DNA from: Candidatus Gastranaerophilales bacterium | GTDB lineage: Bacteria; Cyanobacteriota; Vampirovibrionia; Gastranaerophilales; Gastranaerophilaceae | Length of the DNA stretch: 64,000 nucleotides | Reading direction: 5' to 3' | NCBI GenBank assembly: GCA_944325785.1 | Contig: CALVBN010000003.1 | Span: 124,001 to 188,000, forward strand | Part shown: positions 42,169-51,559 of the stretch, in pieces | How the letters are laid out: each line of letters starts with the position of its first letter | How positions within the stretch are numbered: position 1 is the stretch's first letter | Position numbers and translations under genes: made by a program | The notes under the pieces: generated by a model | Told to the model about the DNA's origin: nothing | The model's input: the letters and a program-made list of their open reading frames with translations, nothing else | Databases searched by the model: none

Positions 42169-44082
42169 ATGGCAGACACGTTAGGACTCAATAATTACTG
42201 GCAGAGCATGCCTTGGCAGTTTAATAATTATTCTTTCAGCAGTCCTTGGAATTTCAATAACAGCTGGACATCACCCTGGGGTTCAGGAAGCACGGCTTCT
42301 CAGACAGTATCATTATCCGATACTGATGTACCTTATGAAGTTTATAAGGCTCGTATAAAAGAAGCAGAAGCAAAAAAGATTGCAGAGACTCAAAAGGAAG
42401 AGCTTAGGAAAAAAGCTGAAGAAGAATTAAAGAAAGAAAAAGAACCGCATATAAAACAGTTTCAAGAACAAATTACCGCATCAGAAGAACAGATAAAACA
42501 GGTTGAAGCGTCAAAACAGGCGGACGGTTCTGCAATCATCACTGCAAAAGCAGAAAAACCGAGTTTTTGGAGTAAAGCCGGAAGGTGGCTCTGTAACGCG
42601 GGAACAGCACTTAAAAATATGGGTAAAAGCTTCATTGGCTGGGAAAAAGACGGATGGAACTGGAAAAAATGCTTAAAGAATGTCGCAATAACAGCAGCAG
42701 CCGTTGGAGCTACATTCATTCCCGGAGTTGGTCCTGTAATAGGCGCAGGTTTGCTTGCATACGGAGTCGGAAGCGGTGCCGTCGGTGTCGCAAAAGGCAT
42801 TCACAAATTAAATAATGCAAAAACTGACGCGGAACGAGATCAAGCACAACAGGATATAATTGCAGGAGCCCTTGTCGGTACGGCATCTGCAGTAGGCTTA
42901 AGAGGTATCGGCAAAGGATTTAGAACTGCTAATGCTTCGGCTTCAACAACATCTACTGCCGTTAAGACTTCATTCACAGGTAAAGCTGTACAAGGTGTTA
43001 AAAATACGGCTTCCGATATGACCGTCAATGTTGTAAAAGCTACCCGTCAAGCAATAAAACGCGACATGGATGCGATAGGAAGCAACGGCGGAGGCATTAA
43101 AGGCTTTGCAAAAACATATAAACAAAATGCAGTTAATGCTTGGCAGGCGTTAAACAGCAGACAGCTTAAATATGATAATAAAAAGACTCAAATAGAAGCT
43201 AATGTCGATAAGAGAATTGCAGATGTTGACGCTGATATAATGAGAATACGAGAACTTCAAAACCTCAACGGCAGATTAACTACGGCTGAACAGCAAAAAC
43301 TTGCATTGTTAAAAGAAGAACGCTTGATATTAGGCAGAAATAAAACAGAACTTAATAATTACTTCGGGGCAAACACACGCGAAAAAGCAATGTATGACAA
43401 GCTTGCTACTGAAAATTCCGGCCAGTTTGCAAAAACCAGAATAAAGAACAGAAGTACTTCTGCTAATCCTAACAGAATTCAAGGCAAAGAAATTCCGCAG
43501 GCAGAACTAAACAGCTTCTACAAACGTATACTAAAAGAACAGGCAGACTATTCAAAATCATTAAAAGAACTTGTAAGAGCAAAGACAGATTTGATGAGAT
43601 ATCTTGCAAAACATCCGGATGCCAATATAACAGAGCTGTCAGCTTATGTTCCGTCTCCGAATGCATCAGCAAAATGGTATAAACCTTCAACCTGGAGAAA
43701 AAATGAATACCAGCTTTCTATAGGCGGTCACAACTACAGAGATTACTCCGGATTTCTAAAAACAACTCTGGCATCTCCGGCATCAGCTGTACCTCTTTCA
43801 ATGGCACAATGGCAAAAAGATTATTCAGGTCCGATGCTGATATCAGAAGAGCTTACTGCGGAAGAAACAGAACAAATGCTCAAGCAGTTAGAACAGGAGA
43901 AAAAAGCGCTTGAAGAAGCTCTTGAAGGAATAAAAAATGTTAAAACTAAAGCAGAGTGGGATGCTTTGCTGGCACAGGCAGGTGCTTCTTCGCAGACAGA
44001 AGAAAACGCACAGGCATCAGATAAAAAAGCCGATGATGCAGAAGAAAAAGCTCAAGAAAGCGAAGAAGAAGCAACAGTTTAA
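42169..44082 (+). CDS. Large hypothetical, coiled coil with Gly/Ala-rich segment
   Basis: This 637-aa protein has no signal peptide. Residues 1-45 are Trp/Asn/Phe/Ser-rich (repeats of NYW, PWQFNN, PWNFNN). Residues 65-115 are a strongly charged coiled coil (KARIKEAEAKKIAETQ). Residues 165-215 hold a hydrophobic Gly-rich stretch (TFIPGVGPVIGAGLLAYGVG). Then come basic helical regions and an acidic C-terminal coil from 555. The overall build resembles the FG-repeat gene at 9793 (aromatic N-terminus, Gly/Ala segment, acidic coiled end), but I recognise no family. AAAGGGG precedes the ATG. No sigma28 site is seen. Confidence 0.7.
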   Translation: MADTLGLNNYWQSMPWQFNNYSFSSPWNFNNSWTSPWGSGSTASQTVSLSDTDVPYEVYKARIKEAEAKKIAETQKEELRKKAEEELKKEKEPHIKQFQEQITASEEQIKQVEASKQADGSAIITAKAEKPSFWSKAGRWLCNAGTALKNMGKSFIGWEKDGWNWKKCLKNVAITAAAVGATFIPGVGPVIGAGLLAYGVGSGAVGVAKGIHKLNNAKTDAERDQAQQDIIAGALVGTASAVGLRGIGKGFRTANASASTTSTAVKTSFTGKAVQGVKNTASDMTVNVVKATRQAIKRDMDAIGSNGGGIKGFAKTYKQNAVNAWQALNSRQLKYDNKKTQIEANVDKRIADVDADIMRIRELQNLNGRLTTAEQQKLALLKEERLILGRNKTELNNYFGANTREKAMYDKLATENSGQFAKTRIKNRSTSANPNRIQGKEIPQAELNSFYKRILKEQADYSKSLKELVRAKTDLMRYLAKHPDANITELSAYVPSPNASAKWYKPSTWRKNEYQLSIGGHNYRDYSGFLKTTLASPASAVPLSMAQWQKDYSGPMLISEELTAEETEQMLKQLEQEKKALEEALEGIKNVKTKAEWDALLAQAGASSQTEENAQASDKKADDAEEKAQESEEEATV

Positions 44083-44108
44083 AACTAATATATTTATTGC
44101 TTTTTATT

Positions 44109-44137
44109 CCGGCTGTAAAATTAAACAGCCGGTTTTT
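44109..44137. terminator. Bidirectional terminator
   Basis: CCGGCTGT (44109-44116) pairs with ACAGCCGG (44125-44132), followed by TTTTTA on the plus strand. It lies between convergent genes. Confidence 0.85.
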
Positions 44138-45884
44138 ATTTGTTTAATACCGCCATTTCGCAGTTTTTGCAGTCAAATTTGAGCGGATATTTCTTGCCGA
44201 ATTCATCTTTCAGCACAAGGTTAATATTAGATTTACACAGATTTAAAGCATATTTAATACAGTGTTTTGTCCGCATAAGCTCAATTGACCTTGAAGGCAC
44301 ACTGCTTTCAAGCGATTTTTCAAGAACAGTGACACCGCAGTTTTGATAAAATTCTAAAGCATATTTGTTATGAACATTGGCTCTATAATCAACCGCTTTT
44401 TTATAATACTGCGTATAATTCATTTCCTTTTGGCTTGAACGCTTATACTGTTTCACCCTCTCATCCATCAGTTTATCGAAAACTTCACGCCTCAAGGCAT
44501 TAATCTCCCCGACCGGCATAAACGGCAGTTCTGTTTTTATAACTATATTATTAATATAAAAATCACTCTCTCCGGTCTTAGAAAATTGTTTTACAAAAGT
44601 TTCCTGCATCCTGCTACTGTTCTGCGCCTTTTCCCCTTGAGGAAGCTTTGCTTTAATGCTGATATTATTTTCGTCTTCTATATACAAATAATCCTGCTTA
44701 ACAATTATATTTACCCCTATTTGGCGTTTTACCGGCTTTTGCAATTCCTTATTAAAAGCAGAATCAAAATTTCTGTAAATTATTGCGCCTTTAGTAAAAT
44801 TAAATTTTCTATTAGTATAAATATACCCGTTAACAGACTTGTTTACAAGAATTCCGTCTATGCCGTCCGTAAGCCCGTCCTGCGGATTAATAATCTTGTC
44901 CGTATCAATTTTAAAACAATCTTTTTTGACATCAACAATTTTACCTAAATATTCCCCGATAGATTTGGGAGATTTAAAAGAAAAACAGTCATTTCTTCCT
45001 GTTAAAAAATAATCCGTAAAACCTCTGTTAAAACTTTTTTCCGGATTTGGAACAAATGAGTAGACACATCTACCGGAGGAAGTTTTTTTAGAATATTTAT
45101 CCAGTTCCTGCCTGTAGTATGCAGTTATATTTTTAACATAATCAGCATCTTTAAGCCTGCCTTCAATCTTGAACGAAAACACGCCTGCATCAATCATCTG
45201 CTTAAGATGCGGAGAAGCATTAAAATCCTTCAAGCAAAGCGCATATATATCTTTTGCAATAACTCTGCCGTCTTCTGTTTCTACGGAATATTTTTTTCTG
45301 CAAGGCTGTGCGCACTCGCCTCTGTTAGCGGAGCGCCCTCCAATGTACCGGCTTAAGTAGCATTGCCCGCTATATGATACACAAAGCGCTCCGTGGACAA
45401 AAGCTTCAAGCTCTAAATCTGGATTAGCATCATGGATTTCGTTTATCTGTTTTAAAGACAATTCTCTTGCGAGAACAACCCGAGATACTCCTAATTTATT
45501 AAAGAAAGAAACTTTTTCAATATCTCTGTTATCACACTGGGTGCTTATATGTACAGGAATTGTTAGTTTTTCATCCATAATTCTTTTGAGCAATCCCATA
45601 TCCTGTATTATTATGGCATCTGCCATCATTGCATCAAGTTTTTTTACAAGTTCAAGCGCCTCTTCAACTTCCTTGTCAGTTAAAATCGTATTTATTGTTA
45701 CAAAAACCCTCGCCCAGTATTTATGTGCATAATCAATAACTTCTTTTATATCATCAAGTGTATTAGAAGCATTCTTCCTTGCGCCGAACGCAGAAGCCCC
45801 TATATATACGGCATCTGCACCGCAATCTATTGCAGAAAAAGCAGTTTCTTTATCTTTTGCCGGTGCAAGAAGTTCCGTAAACAC
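44136..45884 (-). CDS. Peptidase-U32-family RNA-hydroxylation protein
   Basis: The 582-aa protein starts with LLAPAKDKETAFSAIDCGAD and contains SYSGQCYLSRYIGGRSANRG and ECAQPCRKKY, the U32 signature with the cysteines of the iron-sulfur site. A long C-terminal extension resembles DUF3656, as in RlhA, which hydroxylates a 23S rRNA cytidine; the shorter relative TrhP acts on tRNA. Assignment to RlhA type is by length and extension and is not certain. The start is GTG at 45884 with AAAGGA before it. It is monocistronic and convergent with the 42.2-kb gene. Confidence 0.85.
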   Translation of the reverse strand: MFTELLAPAKDKETAFSAIDCGADAVYIGASAFGARKNASNTLDDIKEVIDYAHKYWARVFVTINTILTDKEVEEALELVKKLDAMMADAIIIQDMGLLKRIMDEKLTIPVHISTQCDNRDIEKVSFFNKLGVSRVVLARELSLKQINEIHDANPDLELEAFVHGALCVSYSGQCYLSRYIGGRSANRGECAQPCRKKYSVETEDGRVIAKDIYALCLKDFNASPHLKQMIDAGVFSFKIEGRLKDADYVKNITAYYRQELDKYSKKTSSGRCVYSFVPNPEKSFNRGFTDYFLTGRNDCFSFKSPKSIGEYLGKIVDVKKDCFKIDTDKIINPQDGLTDGIDGILVNKSVNGYIYTNRKFNFTKGAIIYRNFDSAFNKELQKPVKRQIGVNIIVKQDYLYIEDENNISIKAKLPQGEKAQNSSRMQETFVKQFSKTGESDFYINNIVIKTELPFMPVGEINALRREVFDKLMDERVKQYKRSSQKEMNYTQYYKKAVDYRANVHNKYALEFYQNCGVTVLEKSLESSVPSRSIELMRTKHCIKYALNLCKSNINLVLKDEFGKKYPLKFDCKNCEMAVLNK

Positions 45885-45984
45885 AATATTCCTTTCTTTT
45901 ATATTAATAATATAACAAAAGAAAGAGTTTAGCTTTATTCGTTGATTTTATTTGGTTACGATGCAAAAACGCCATAACCCCTCA
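45885..45984. other. Left part of the 45885-46574 gene-free island
   Basis: Apart from the Shine-Dalgarno of the U32 gene I see no gene or repeat here. The rest of the island is given as repeat entries. Confidence 0.5.
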
Positions 45985-46030
45985 CCCGAATTTCTAAGTT
46001 CACTTGCGTTCACTAAGAAATTCTGCCCTC
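45985..46030 (-). repeat. Solo GAATTTCT/AGAAATTC palindrome repeat
   Basis: CCCGAATTTCTAAG, a spacer, CTAAGAAATTC and TGCCCTC match the palindromic part of the inverted repeats around the DUF559 gene (30921-30992 and 31421-31493), here without a nuclease gene. Confidence 0.8.
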
Positions 46031-46064
46031 TGTCTTGGATTTGCTCCACGCTCACAGAGTTCCG

Positions 46065-46195
46065 CCTTTAAGCCTGAACGGCTTAGTCGGCTCCATCTGT
46101 TCGCTATCCGGACTACTACATTTACCCCCATTTACCCCCATTTACCCCCTTACATTTACCCCCGTCCGTACGCAAATCCGCTCCCGCAAGGGGCG
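46065..46195 (-). repeat. GTCCGGATAGCG repeat module, copy 2, with G5 minisatellite
   Basis: Read on the minus strand: GGATTTGCG, four GGGGG runs in TAAAT spacers, GTCCGGATAGCG, ACAGATG and CCGTTCAGG. It aligns with 6880-6985. The G-runs lie at 46125-46129, 46135-46139, 46145-46149 and 46159-46163. Confidence 0.7.
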
Positions 46196-46289
46196 AGGGG
46201 ACATGCTATGTTTGAATGAGCCAGCCCGCAGGCATAAGTATTTAAATAAAGTTATATGCAGTTCAGCCAGCCAATAAACAAAGTATATA

Positions 46290-46388
46290 CCGCGAACGTG
46301 CTATGCGTCAGCATATCGATAGTGAGCGTAAGAGTGCAGGCTTGCCTGCAGAATCCATTCAATCCACGCTCGTAAGAGCGTAGAAAAC
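46290..46388 (-). repeat. Three-hairpin intergenic repeat module, copy 2
   Basis: This aligns on the minus strand with 6665-6765. Stem 1 is ACGCTC/GAGCGT, where copy 1 has ACACCC/GGGTGT, so two pairs changed on both sides. Stem 2 is identical except for the loop. Confidence 0.8.
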
Positions 46389-46396
46389 AACCGCCC

Positions 46397-46450
46397 TTTT
46401 CTTCTTTTTTGCCTCGTTTTTTCTTCTTTTAATGCTAAAAGAAGAAAAAA
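46397..46450 (-). repeat. Hairpin plus mirror purine tract (putative triplex element, copy 2)
   Basis: On the minus strand: TTTTTTCTTCTTTT (46450-46437), six-base loop, AAAAGAAGAAAAAA (46430-46417), six-base linker, then AAAAAAGAAGAAAA (46410-46397), the exact mirror of the purine arm. It is the same architecture as 6600-6657 with different arm sequence. Confidence 0.75.
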
Positions 46451-46574
46451 TGAGGGGTAAATCAAATAAAGAATCTCTTAACGCTGATTACGACTCAGCA
46501 AAACTCTTACCGGACTTCACCCGGCTGTTGTCAAAAATTTTAATTGCTATAAGCTATGCTTAAGCAATTTGGCA

Positions 46575-47858
46575 CTATACTCCCATTCTTTTGCCGAAAA
46601 TTTTCTTGAAAAAAGAACCGAAACTTCCATTTTCTGCGCGGTCTTTGTATTTTTCATAATTATCTTTGACAAATTGGCTTCTTGGATCTATTTCTTTTAG
46701 TTTTTCCAGATACTCTAGCGCGCCGTAATTGTCGCCGATAGACTCTCTAAAATCTGCCAGTTTCTCCAGTGCAAGCTTGTTTTTAGGATCAACATCCGCA
46801 AGCCTTTCATAAAATTCACTTGCCTTGGTTTTATCCCCTTCTGCCTCTAAAAGTGCTGCAATTGTTTCTATTAAATCAACATTACTGTCGTTAAATCTGT
46901 ATGCAGTTAAATATTCATTCAGGGCAACGTCTTTTTCGCCTTTGAGAATATTATACTTACCCCAGTTAATATGTTCTTCAAACGAATTTCCCTGCTGTTC
47001 ATATATCAAAGCCCGCATCTGGTAAATCAGCGGAGAATTAGGATCCAGCTTCGCAAATTCATCAATTTCTTTAAATGCTTCTTCATACATTCCTTTTTGG
47101 AAATAGTACTGCGCAAGAAGAGAATGAAATATTTTGTTATTAGAATTAGCACTCTTTGCCTTCATCAAGATTTCATATCCCGCTTCATTTTTACCCATAT
47201 CAAATAATGCACGCGCTTTTGTCAAATCATTCTTTGCAAGCTCATACGCTTTTTCCGGCTGGGAGTTTCTTATATAATATCCGGCAAGAATTTCTTCAAA
47301 CTCCTTAAATCCGTTATCTTTAAGACCTCTCTCCAAAGTCGCGATTGCAGAACTCAATCCTTCGGTTTTTTCGTATAATTCAGCTAATTTAAGAAAGACT
47401 GTCGGATTTTTGTCATCATAATCAGAAATTCTTAAGTATTCATCTATTGCTTCGGTCAATTTGCCCTGTCCCTCGCACAAGCCCGCATACAAGTATCTTG
47501 CAGGAAGCGCTTCCTGCGGAGTTTTTGCATGATCTATAGCCTTTTTATAATCATTTCTGGCATGGCTCATCTGCTGTTGGAGTGCATGCATATTTCCGCG
47601 CAAAAGATAATATTTAAACTTGTCTTCATGTACAAAAATATCAATTAACTGCTCATGCGCCAGAATATTAGGAGGATCAACCTCTAATATTTTTGCGTAA
47701 TACAGTTTTGCATCTTCTTTTTTATCTAAAATCAATGCAAGATGCCCGAGCTTTGTTAAAATTTCAACATCAGACGGTTTCCCCGCAAGCTGTTTTTTGT
47801 ATTCAGCATACGCTTCATCATATTTTTCATTTTGTTCAAGTTGTTCTGCCAAGTTCAT
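46575..47858 (-). CDS. TPR-repeat protein
   Basis: The 427-aa protein is made almost entirely of tetratricopeptide helix pairs (EILTKLGHLALILDKKEDAK, TVFLKLAELYEKTEGLSSAI, LALEKLADFRESIGDNYGAL) with a short basic tail FFKKIFGKRMGV. It has no signal peptide or membrane segment, so it is probably a cytoplasmic scaffold; the partner is unknown. It follows pth after 11 nt and is the last gene of the ffh-pth-TPR unit. The composite repeat begins 125 bp past its stop in the same orientation. Confidence 0.88.
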   Translation of the reverse strand: MNLAEQLEQNEKYDEAYAEYKKQLAGKPSDVEILTKLGHLALILDKKEDAKLYYAKILEVDPPNILAHEQLIDIFVHEDKFKYYLLRGNMHALQQQMSHARNDYKKAIDHAKTPQEALPARYLYAGLCEGQGKLTEAIDEYLRISDYDDKNPTVFLKLAELYEKTEGLSSAIATLERGLKDNGFKEFEEILAGYYIRNSQPEKAYELAKNDLTKARALFDMGKNEAGYEILMKAKSANSNNKIFHSLLAQYYFQKGMYEEAFKEIDEFAKLDPNSPLIYQMRALIYEQQGNSFEEHINWGKYNILKGEKDVALNEYLTAYRFNDSNVDLIETIAALLEAEGDKTKASEFYERLADVDPKNKLALEKLADFRESIGDNYGALEYLEKLKEIDPRSQFVKDNYEKYKDRAENGSFGSFFKKIFGKRMGV

Positions 47859-47869
47859 ATAATATTCTC

Positions 47870-48427
47870 CTAGTTAAATTTGTTTTGAGCTTCCGCCATC
47901 CCGTTTTTAAAATAGCAGGAAATGCCTTCTTTTGCATTTGTAATACTCGTTTTTAAAATATCAAGCTCATCCTTTGAAAAATTTTGCAGTACAAAAACTT
48001 CCGAAGGAATATTCGGCTGAGGTCCGATTCCTATCTTAAGCCTTGCTATATTGTTTGTTCCAAGGTGCTGAATTACGGATTTTATTCCGTTATGCCCGCC
48101 GTCAGAGCCGTTTGCTCTAAATCGGATTTTACCAAGATCAAGCGATAAATCATCAAATACAATTAATATATCCTCAACTGGTATTTTATAATAATCCATA
48201 ACAGCGCGGACCGCTTCCCCCGACAGGTTCATAAAAGTGGTAGGCTTTATTAATAAATAATCCTCTGTTGCAGTTCTCAAATTAGTCATAAGACATTTGA
48301 GCCTTGAATTTTCGCGAAAAGCCAGATTTTCATTCAGCGCATAGCTGTCTATCAGCATAAAACCTGCATTATGCCTCGTAAAAACATATTTATCGCCTAT
48401 GTTGCCTAATCCTGCAATTAATTTCAT
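47870..48427 (-). CDS. pth: Peptidyl-tRNA hydrolase
   Basis: Pth cleaves peptidyl-tRNA released from stalled ribosomes. The 185-aa protein has GLGNIGDKYVFTRHNAGF with catalytic H19 and N20, LLIKPTTFMNLSGEAV, IVFDDLSLDLGKIRFRANGS and GGHNGIKSVIQHLGT. All essential motifs are present at the usual length. Its ATG overlaps the ffh stop by 4 bp (ATGA), giving coupled translation. Confidence 0.97.
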   Translation of the reverse strand: MKLIAGLGNIGDKYVFTRHNAGFMLIDSYALNENLAFRENSRLKCLMTNLRTATEDYLLIKPTTFMNLSGEAVRAVMDYYKIPVEDILIVFDDLSLDLGKIRFRANGSDGGHNGIKSVIQHLGTNNIARLKIGIGPQPNIPSEVFVLQNFSKDELDILKTSITNAKEGISCYFKNGMAEAQNKFN

Positions 48428-49797
48428 CTGAATCTTCTCATATTTTTCATCATCTGATGCATAGAAAGCTTAGCCTTTGTTTCATTTCCGCCAAAGCTCT
48501 TTTTGACATCCGAAAAACCTTTCATCATCTTACGCATCTGCTCAAACTGGTTAATAAAAATATTAACGTCATGAATAGGAATGCCGGAACCCTGCGCTAT
48601 TCTCTTTTTGCGTGAAGAATTCATCAATTCCGGATGTTCGCGCTCTTCCGGAGTCATGCTCTGTATGAATACTTCTATGCGCTTAAACTGTTTTTCGCCT
48701 TCATGGGAAAGTTTCTGGCGGTCGTCTTTAGAAATTCTTAAGCCAGGAATCATTCCGAGAAGCTGATCCATTGAACCGAACATTTTCATCTGCGATTGCA
48801 TTTTGAGAAAATCATTGAATGAAAATTCTGCTTTAGCCATTTTCTTTTCCATTTCTTTAGCAGTTTTTTCATCAAATACTTCCTGCGCTCTTTCTACCAG
48901 AGATACAATATCCCCCATGCCGAGAATTCTTGTTGCCATTCTCTCCGGATAAAAATCTTCCAGAGCATTGAGTTTTTCTCCGGTGCCCGTTAATTTAATC
49001 GGTTTATGAGTACAGTATACAACGCTTAATGCAGCACCGCCTCTGGAGTCACCATCAAGTTTTGTAAGAACAAGCCCTGTTATATTCAGCTGAGCATCAA
49101 AGTTTTCAGCTACATTTACAGCCTCCTGACCTGTCATAGAATCTATGACAAGAAGTTTTTCCGCAGGGTGGAAAACTCTGTCTATTAACAAGAGTTCTGC
49201 CATCATATCAGTGTCTATCTGCAGACGTCCCGCCGTATCCAGAATAAGCGTATTAAAACCCTGTTTTGCCGAATAATCTATCGCATTTTGAATGATTGTT
49301 TGTACATTGTTTGACTCTTCGCTGTACACCTCAATTCCAATCTGTTCGCCAAGAGTTTTTAATTGAGTGATTGCTGCGGGTCTGTATATATCACATGCAA
49401 CCAAAAGCGGATTTCTGCCTTCTTTTTTCAGCTTAACAGCAAGTTTAGCGGAAGATGTTGTCTTACCGCTTCCTTGAAGCCCAAGCATCATAATTAAATT
49501 TGGATGTCCTGTAAAATTCAAAGGAGAAGTTTCTTTCCCCAGAAGCTCTATCAATTCATCATGCACAATTTTGACTAACTGCTGAGAAGGATTAACTCCG
49601 CTCAAAACGTTTTCACCCTCAGCACGGTCTTTAATATTAGAAATAAATGCCTTTACAACACGCAGGTTTACATCAGCCTCCAGCAAAGCCCGGCGGATTT
49701 CCCTGAGAGCATCCTGCATATTCTCCTGCGTAAGTTCCTTCTGACCTGCAGTTTTAGCTATAATATCCTGCAATTTATCTGATAATGAATCAAACAT
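48424..49797 (-). CDS. ffh: Signal recognition particle protein Ffh
   Basis: Ffh is the SRP54 GTPase that targets membrane proteins with 4.5S RNA. From ATG 49797 the product is 457 aa: the N domain (MFDSLSDKLQDIIAKTAGQK), the G domain with GLQGSGKTTSSAKLA, DTAGRLQID and TKLDGDSRGGAAL, and a methionine-rich M domain (FLKMQSQMKMFGSM, ending KLSMHQMMKNMRRFR). The longer frame from 49827 adds ten non-conserved residues. AAGGA 10 nt before 49797 supports the shorter start. It is the first gene of a unit with pth and the TPR protein. Confidence 0.97.
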   Translation of the reverse strand: MFDSLSDKLQDIIAKTAGQKELTQENMQDALREIRRALLEADVNLRVVKAFISNIKDRAEGENVLSGVNPSQQLVKIVHDELIELLGKETSPLNFTGHPNLIMMLGLQGSGKTTSSAKLAVKLKKEGRNPLLVACDIYRPAAITQLKTLGEQIGIEVYSEESNNVQTIIQNAIDYSAKQGFNTLILDTAGRLQIDTDMMAELLLIDRVFHPAEKLLVIDSMTGQEAVNVAENFDAQLNITGLVLTKLDGDSRGGAALSVVYCTHKPIKLTGTGEKLNALEDFYPERMATRILGMGDIVSLVERAQEVFDEKTAKEMEKKMAKAEFSFNDFLKMQSQMKMFGSMDQLLGMIPGLRISKDDRQKLSHEGEKQFKRIEVFIQSMTPEEREHPELMNSSRKKRIAQGSGIPIHDVNIFINQFEQMRKMMKGFSDVKKSFGGNETKAKLSMHQMMKNMRRFR

Positions 49798-49851
49798 TGA
49801 TAATACATCCTTATAACAACAATACAAGGATATGATATCATGAACATATTA

Positions 49852-51357
49852 TTAAGAGAATATACTGAAGGTTCTGTCTGTATTGTCATCTCGGACAGAT
49901 TCTATACCCTTTATCATTTCATTGATTGCAGACTGCTCTGTTTCAAGGTCTTGCATTCTGGTATCAATTCGCGTTTCTTTTTCATTGATAATACTTTTTT
50001 CGTACTCATATTCAACTTGAGCTTCATTTTGCGCATCAGTATCGTTTACTGTATAAATATTGTCGAAGTTTGATGCTATGCTCTCGCTGTATTCATAACT
50101 TTCATTGCCTTCGCTGTCAGTTACGGCTTCCATTTTTGTAATATAGTACTGATTGTTTTGAAGCATCTGGTTAAGGTAATCATTGTCAGAAACCTGAGAA
50201 TTACCGACCCATCCTCTGTCTGCGATTGCAGTAAAAAGCTGGTCATAAAAATCAATCATACTTTCATCTGCAGCGGTGAACACCTGGTTTGCAGCATCTA
50301 CAGCAGTTGAAAGTTCCTCGTTAGCAGCAGTAATTTCGGCTTCTTTTGCATCATATGAAGCTTTCCATTCTTTCCATTCACTACTTTGCGTATCACGCCA
50401 TGCATAAACAGTTGAACCGTTGGTATTTGTTCCTACGGTGCCTCCGCAATCCTTACTTTCATAAGCACCTAAGATAGCATCTATTAATTGTGTCATATCA
50501 ACTTTATAGGTGCTGGAAATTACTAAGTTACCTATTTTCTTATCTTCTTTAGAAACCGCCGTCTGTCCAGAATTATCTGTATTGACATCTATCTGCCCGG
50601 AAATATCTGTATATGCTGTATTACAAGCACTACGCATTGCTTCTTTATCGGAATCGCTTAAATAATTACTAATGTTATTATATAAGCTGTCCAACAAGCT
50701 ACTAAGATTTGTTTTTGCACTTGAAGTATCACTCCCTAGGGTAAATGTACTTTTGTTTGAGCCATACAAATCACCAACATTAACAGATTTACCCGTAGCC
50801 GTTTCTGAAACGGTTCCGAATGAATCAACAAAATCCTTAACGGTTTTATCTTTCATCGGCTCTTCGGCTTCCAAAATATCGCGCTCTTTAATCAAACCGT
50901 TAACTTTATTAGTTGCATCCACAACAGCCTGCTGAGTTGTCTGCTGTTCTTCTATGTCTTCAGATGAAATACCGCACAGACTTGATAAAATTTTTGTCCT
51001 TACTGATTCATAATCACCGCCAGCAGAACCGTCAGCCGAAATCATTTCCGCATATTTTTGATACTGACTGTCTACAACAACATTACCGCTTGCGTTAGTA
51101 ATAAGGTACGGAACATTGCCGTTTACACTGCCCGGGCGCATTAAATTAGCATAGCTTAAATCTACATAGGTTACGCCTGAGTTATTAGACCACTTTAAGG
51201 TCTTTGTACTTAAAGCATTCTGATATTCTTTTGTAACCCTCTGCATATCTCTGGAAAGAGAAGTCTTTTGAAGCGACAGGTTTTGAAGCTGATACCCGAT
51301 ATCATTTTTTCGAGCCGTCAGCTGCAAAAGTCTAACTTGTGATGCTGCCATTCCCAT
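49852..51357 (-). CDS. MGM-family coiled-coil protein (third paralogue), sigma28-dependent
   Basis: The 501-aa protein begins MGMAASQVRLLQLTARKNDI and ends in a coiled coil (NEKETRIDTRMQDLETEQSA to TDRTFSIFS). It is clearly related at both ends to the inverted pair at 29.3-33.1 kb but more distantly. The centre contains Ser/Thr/Asp-rich and helical stretches without recognised domains. AAAGGAAAG precedes the ATG. The promoter matches the sigma28 type, and its -10 region (GCCGTAATACATA) equals that of the left paralogue. A flagellar axial or accessory role is inferred from this and from the helical ends. Confidence 0.85.
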   Translation of the reverse strand: MGMAASQVRLLQLTARKNDIGYQLQNLSLQKTSLSRDMQRVTKEYQNALSTKTLKWSNNSGVTYVDLSYANLMRPGSVNGNVPYLITNASGNVVVDSQYQKYAEMISADGSAGGDYESVRTKILSSLCGISSEDIEEQQTTQQAVVDATNKVNGLIKERDILEAEEPMKDKTVKDFVDSFGTVSETATGKSVNVGDLYGSNKSTFTLGSDTSSAKTNLSSLLDSLYNNISNYLSDSDKEAMRSACNTAYTDISGQIDVNTDNSGQTAVSKEDKKIGNLVISSTYKVDMTQLIDAILGAYESKDCGGTVGTNTNGSTVYAWRDTQSSEWKEWKASYDAKEAEITAANEELSTAVDAANQVFTAADESMIDFYDQLFTAIADRGWVGNSQVSDNDYLNQMLQNNQYYITKMEAVTDSEGNESYEYSESIASNFDNIYTVNDTDAQNEAQVEYEYEKSIINEKETRIDTRMQDLETEQSAINEMIKGIESVRDDNTDRTFSIFS

Positions 51358-51399
51358 AGTTTTCTGCTTTCCTTTTTAAATTTTCCCTTGTTATTATGT

Positions 51400-51427
51400 A
51401 TTACGGCTATTTTTACTAAAAACTTTA
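51400..51427 (-). promoter_or_regulatory. Sigma28 (FliA)-type promoter of third paralogue
   Basis: On the minus strand TAAAGTTT (51427-51420), 12 nt, GCCGTAAT (51407-51400). Confidence 0.78.
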
Positions 51428-51559
51428 ATTTTTTTAGAAAATTGTTACAAATCTTAATAAAAAATATTTACGTTATTCGGATGATTTAATTTATTTTTTG
51501 CTAAAGAAAAAAAATATTCTGTCGAAAAATGGAATATACACATTTGGTTCGGAGAGAAT

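Noticed and set aside
46125..46163. Possible CRISPR-like array
   Set aside because: The 10-bp units are perfect tandem copies without unique spacers and no cas gene is nearby.
46004..46277. Two 71-80-codon frames in the repeat island
   Set aside because: They run through known repeat modules and a C5 minisatellite, with no ribosome site and no domain.
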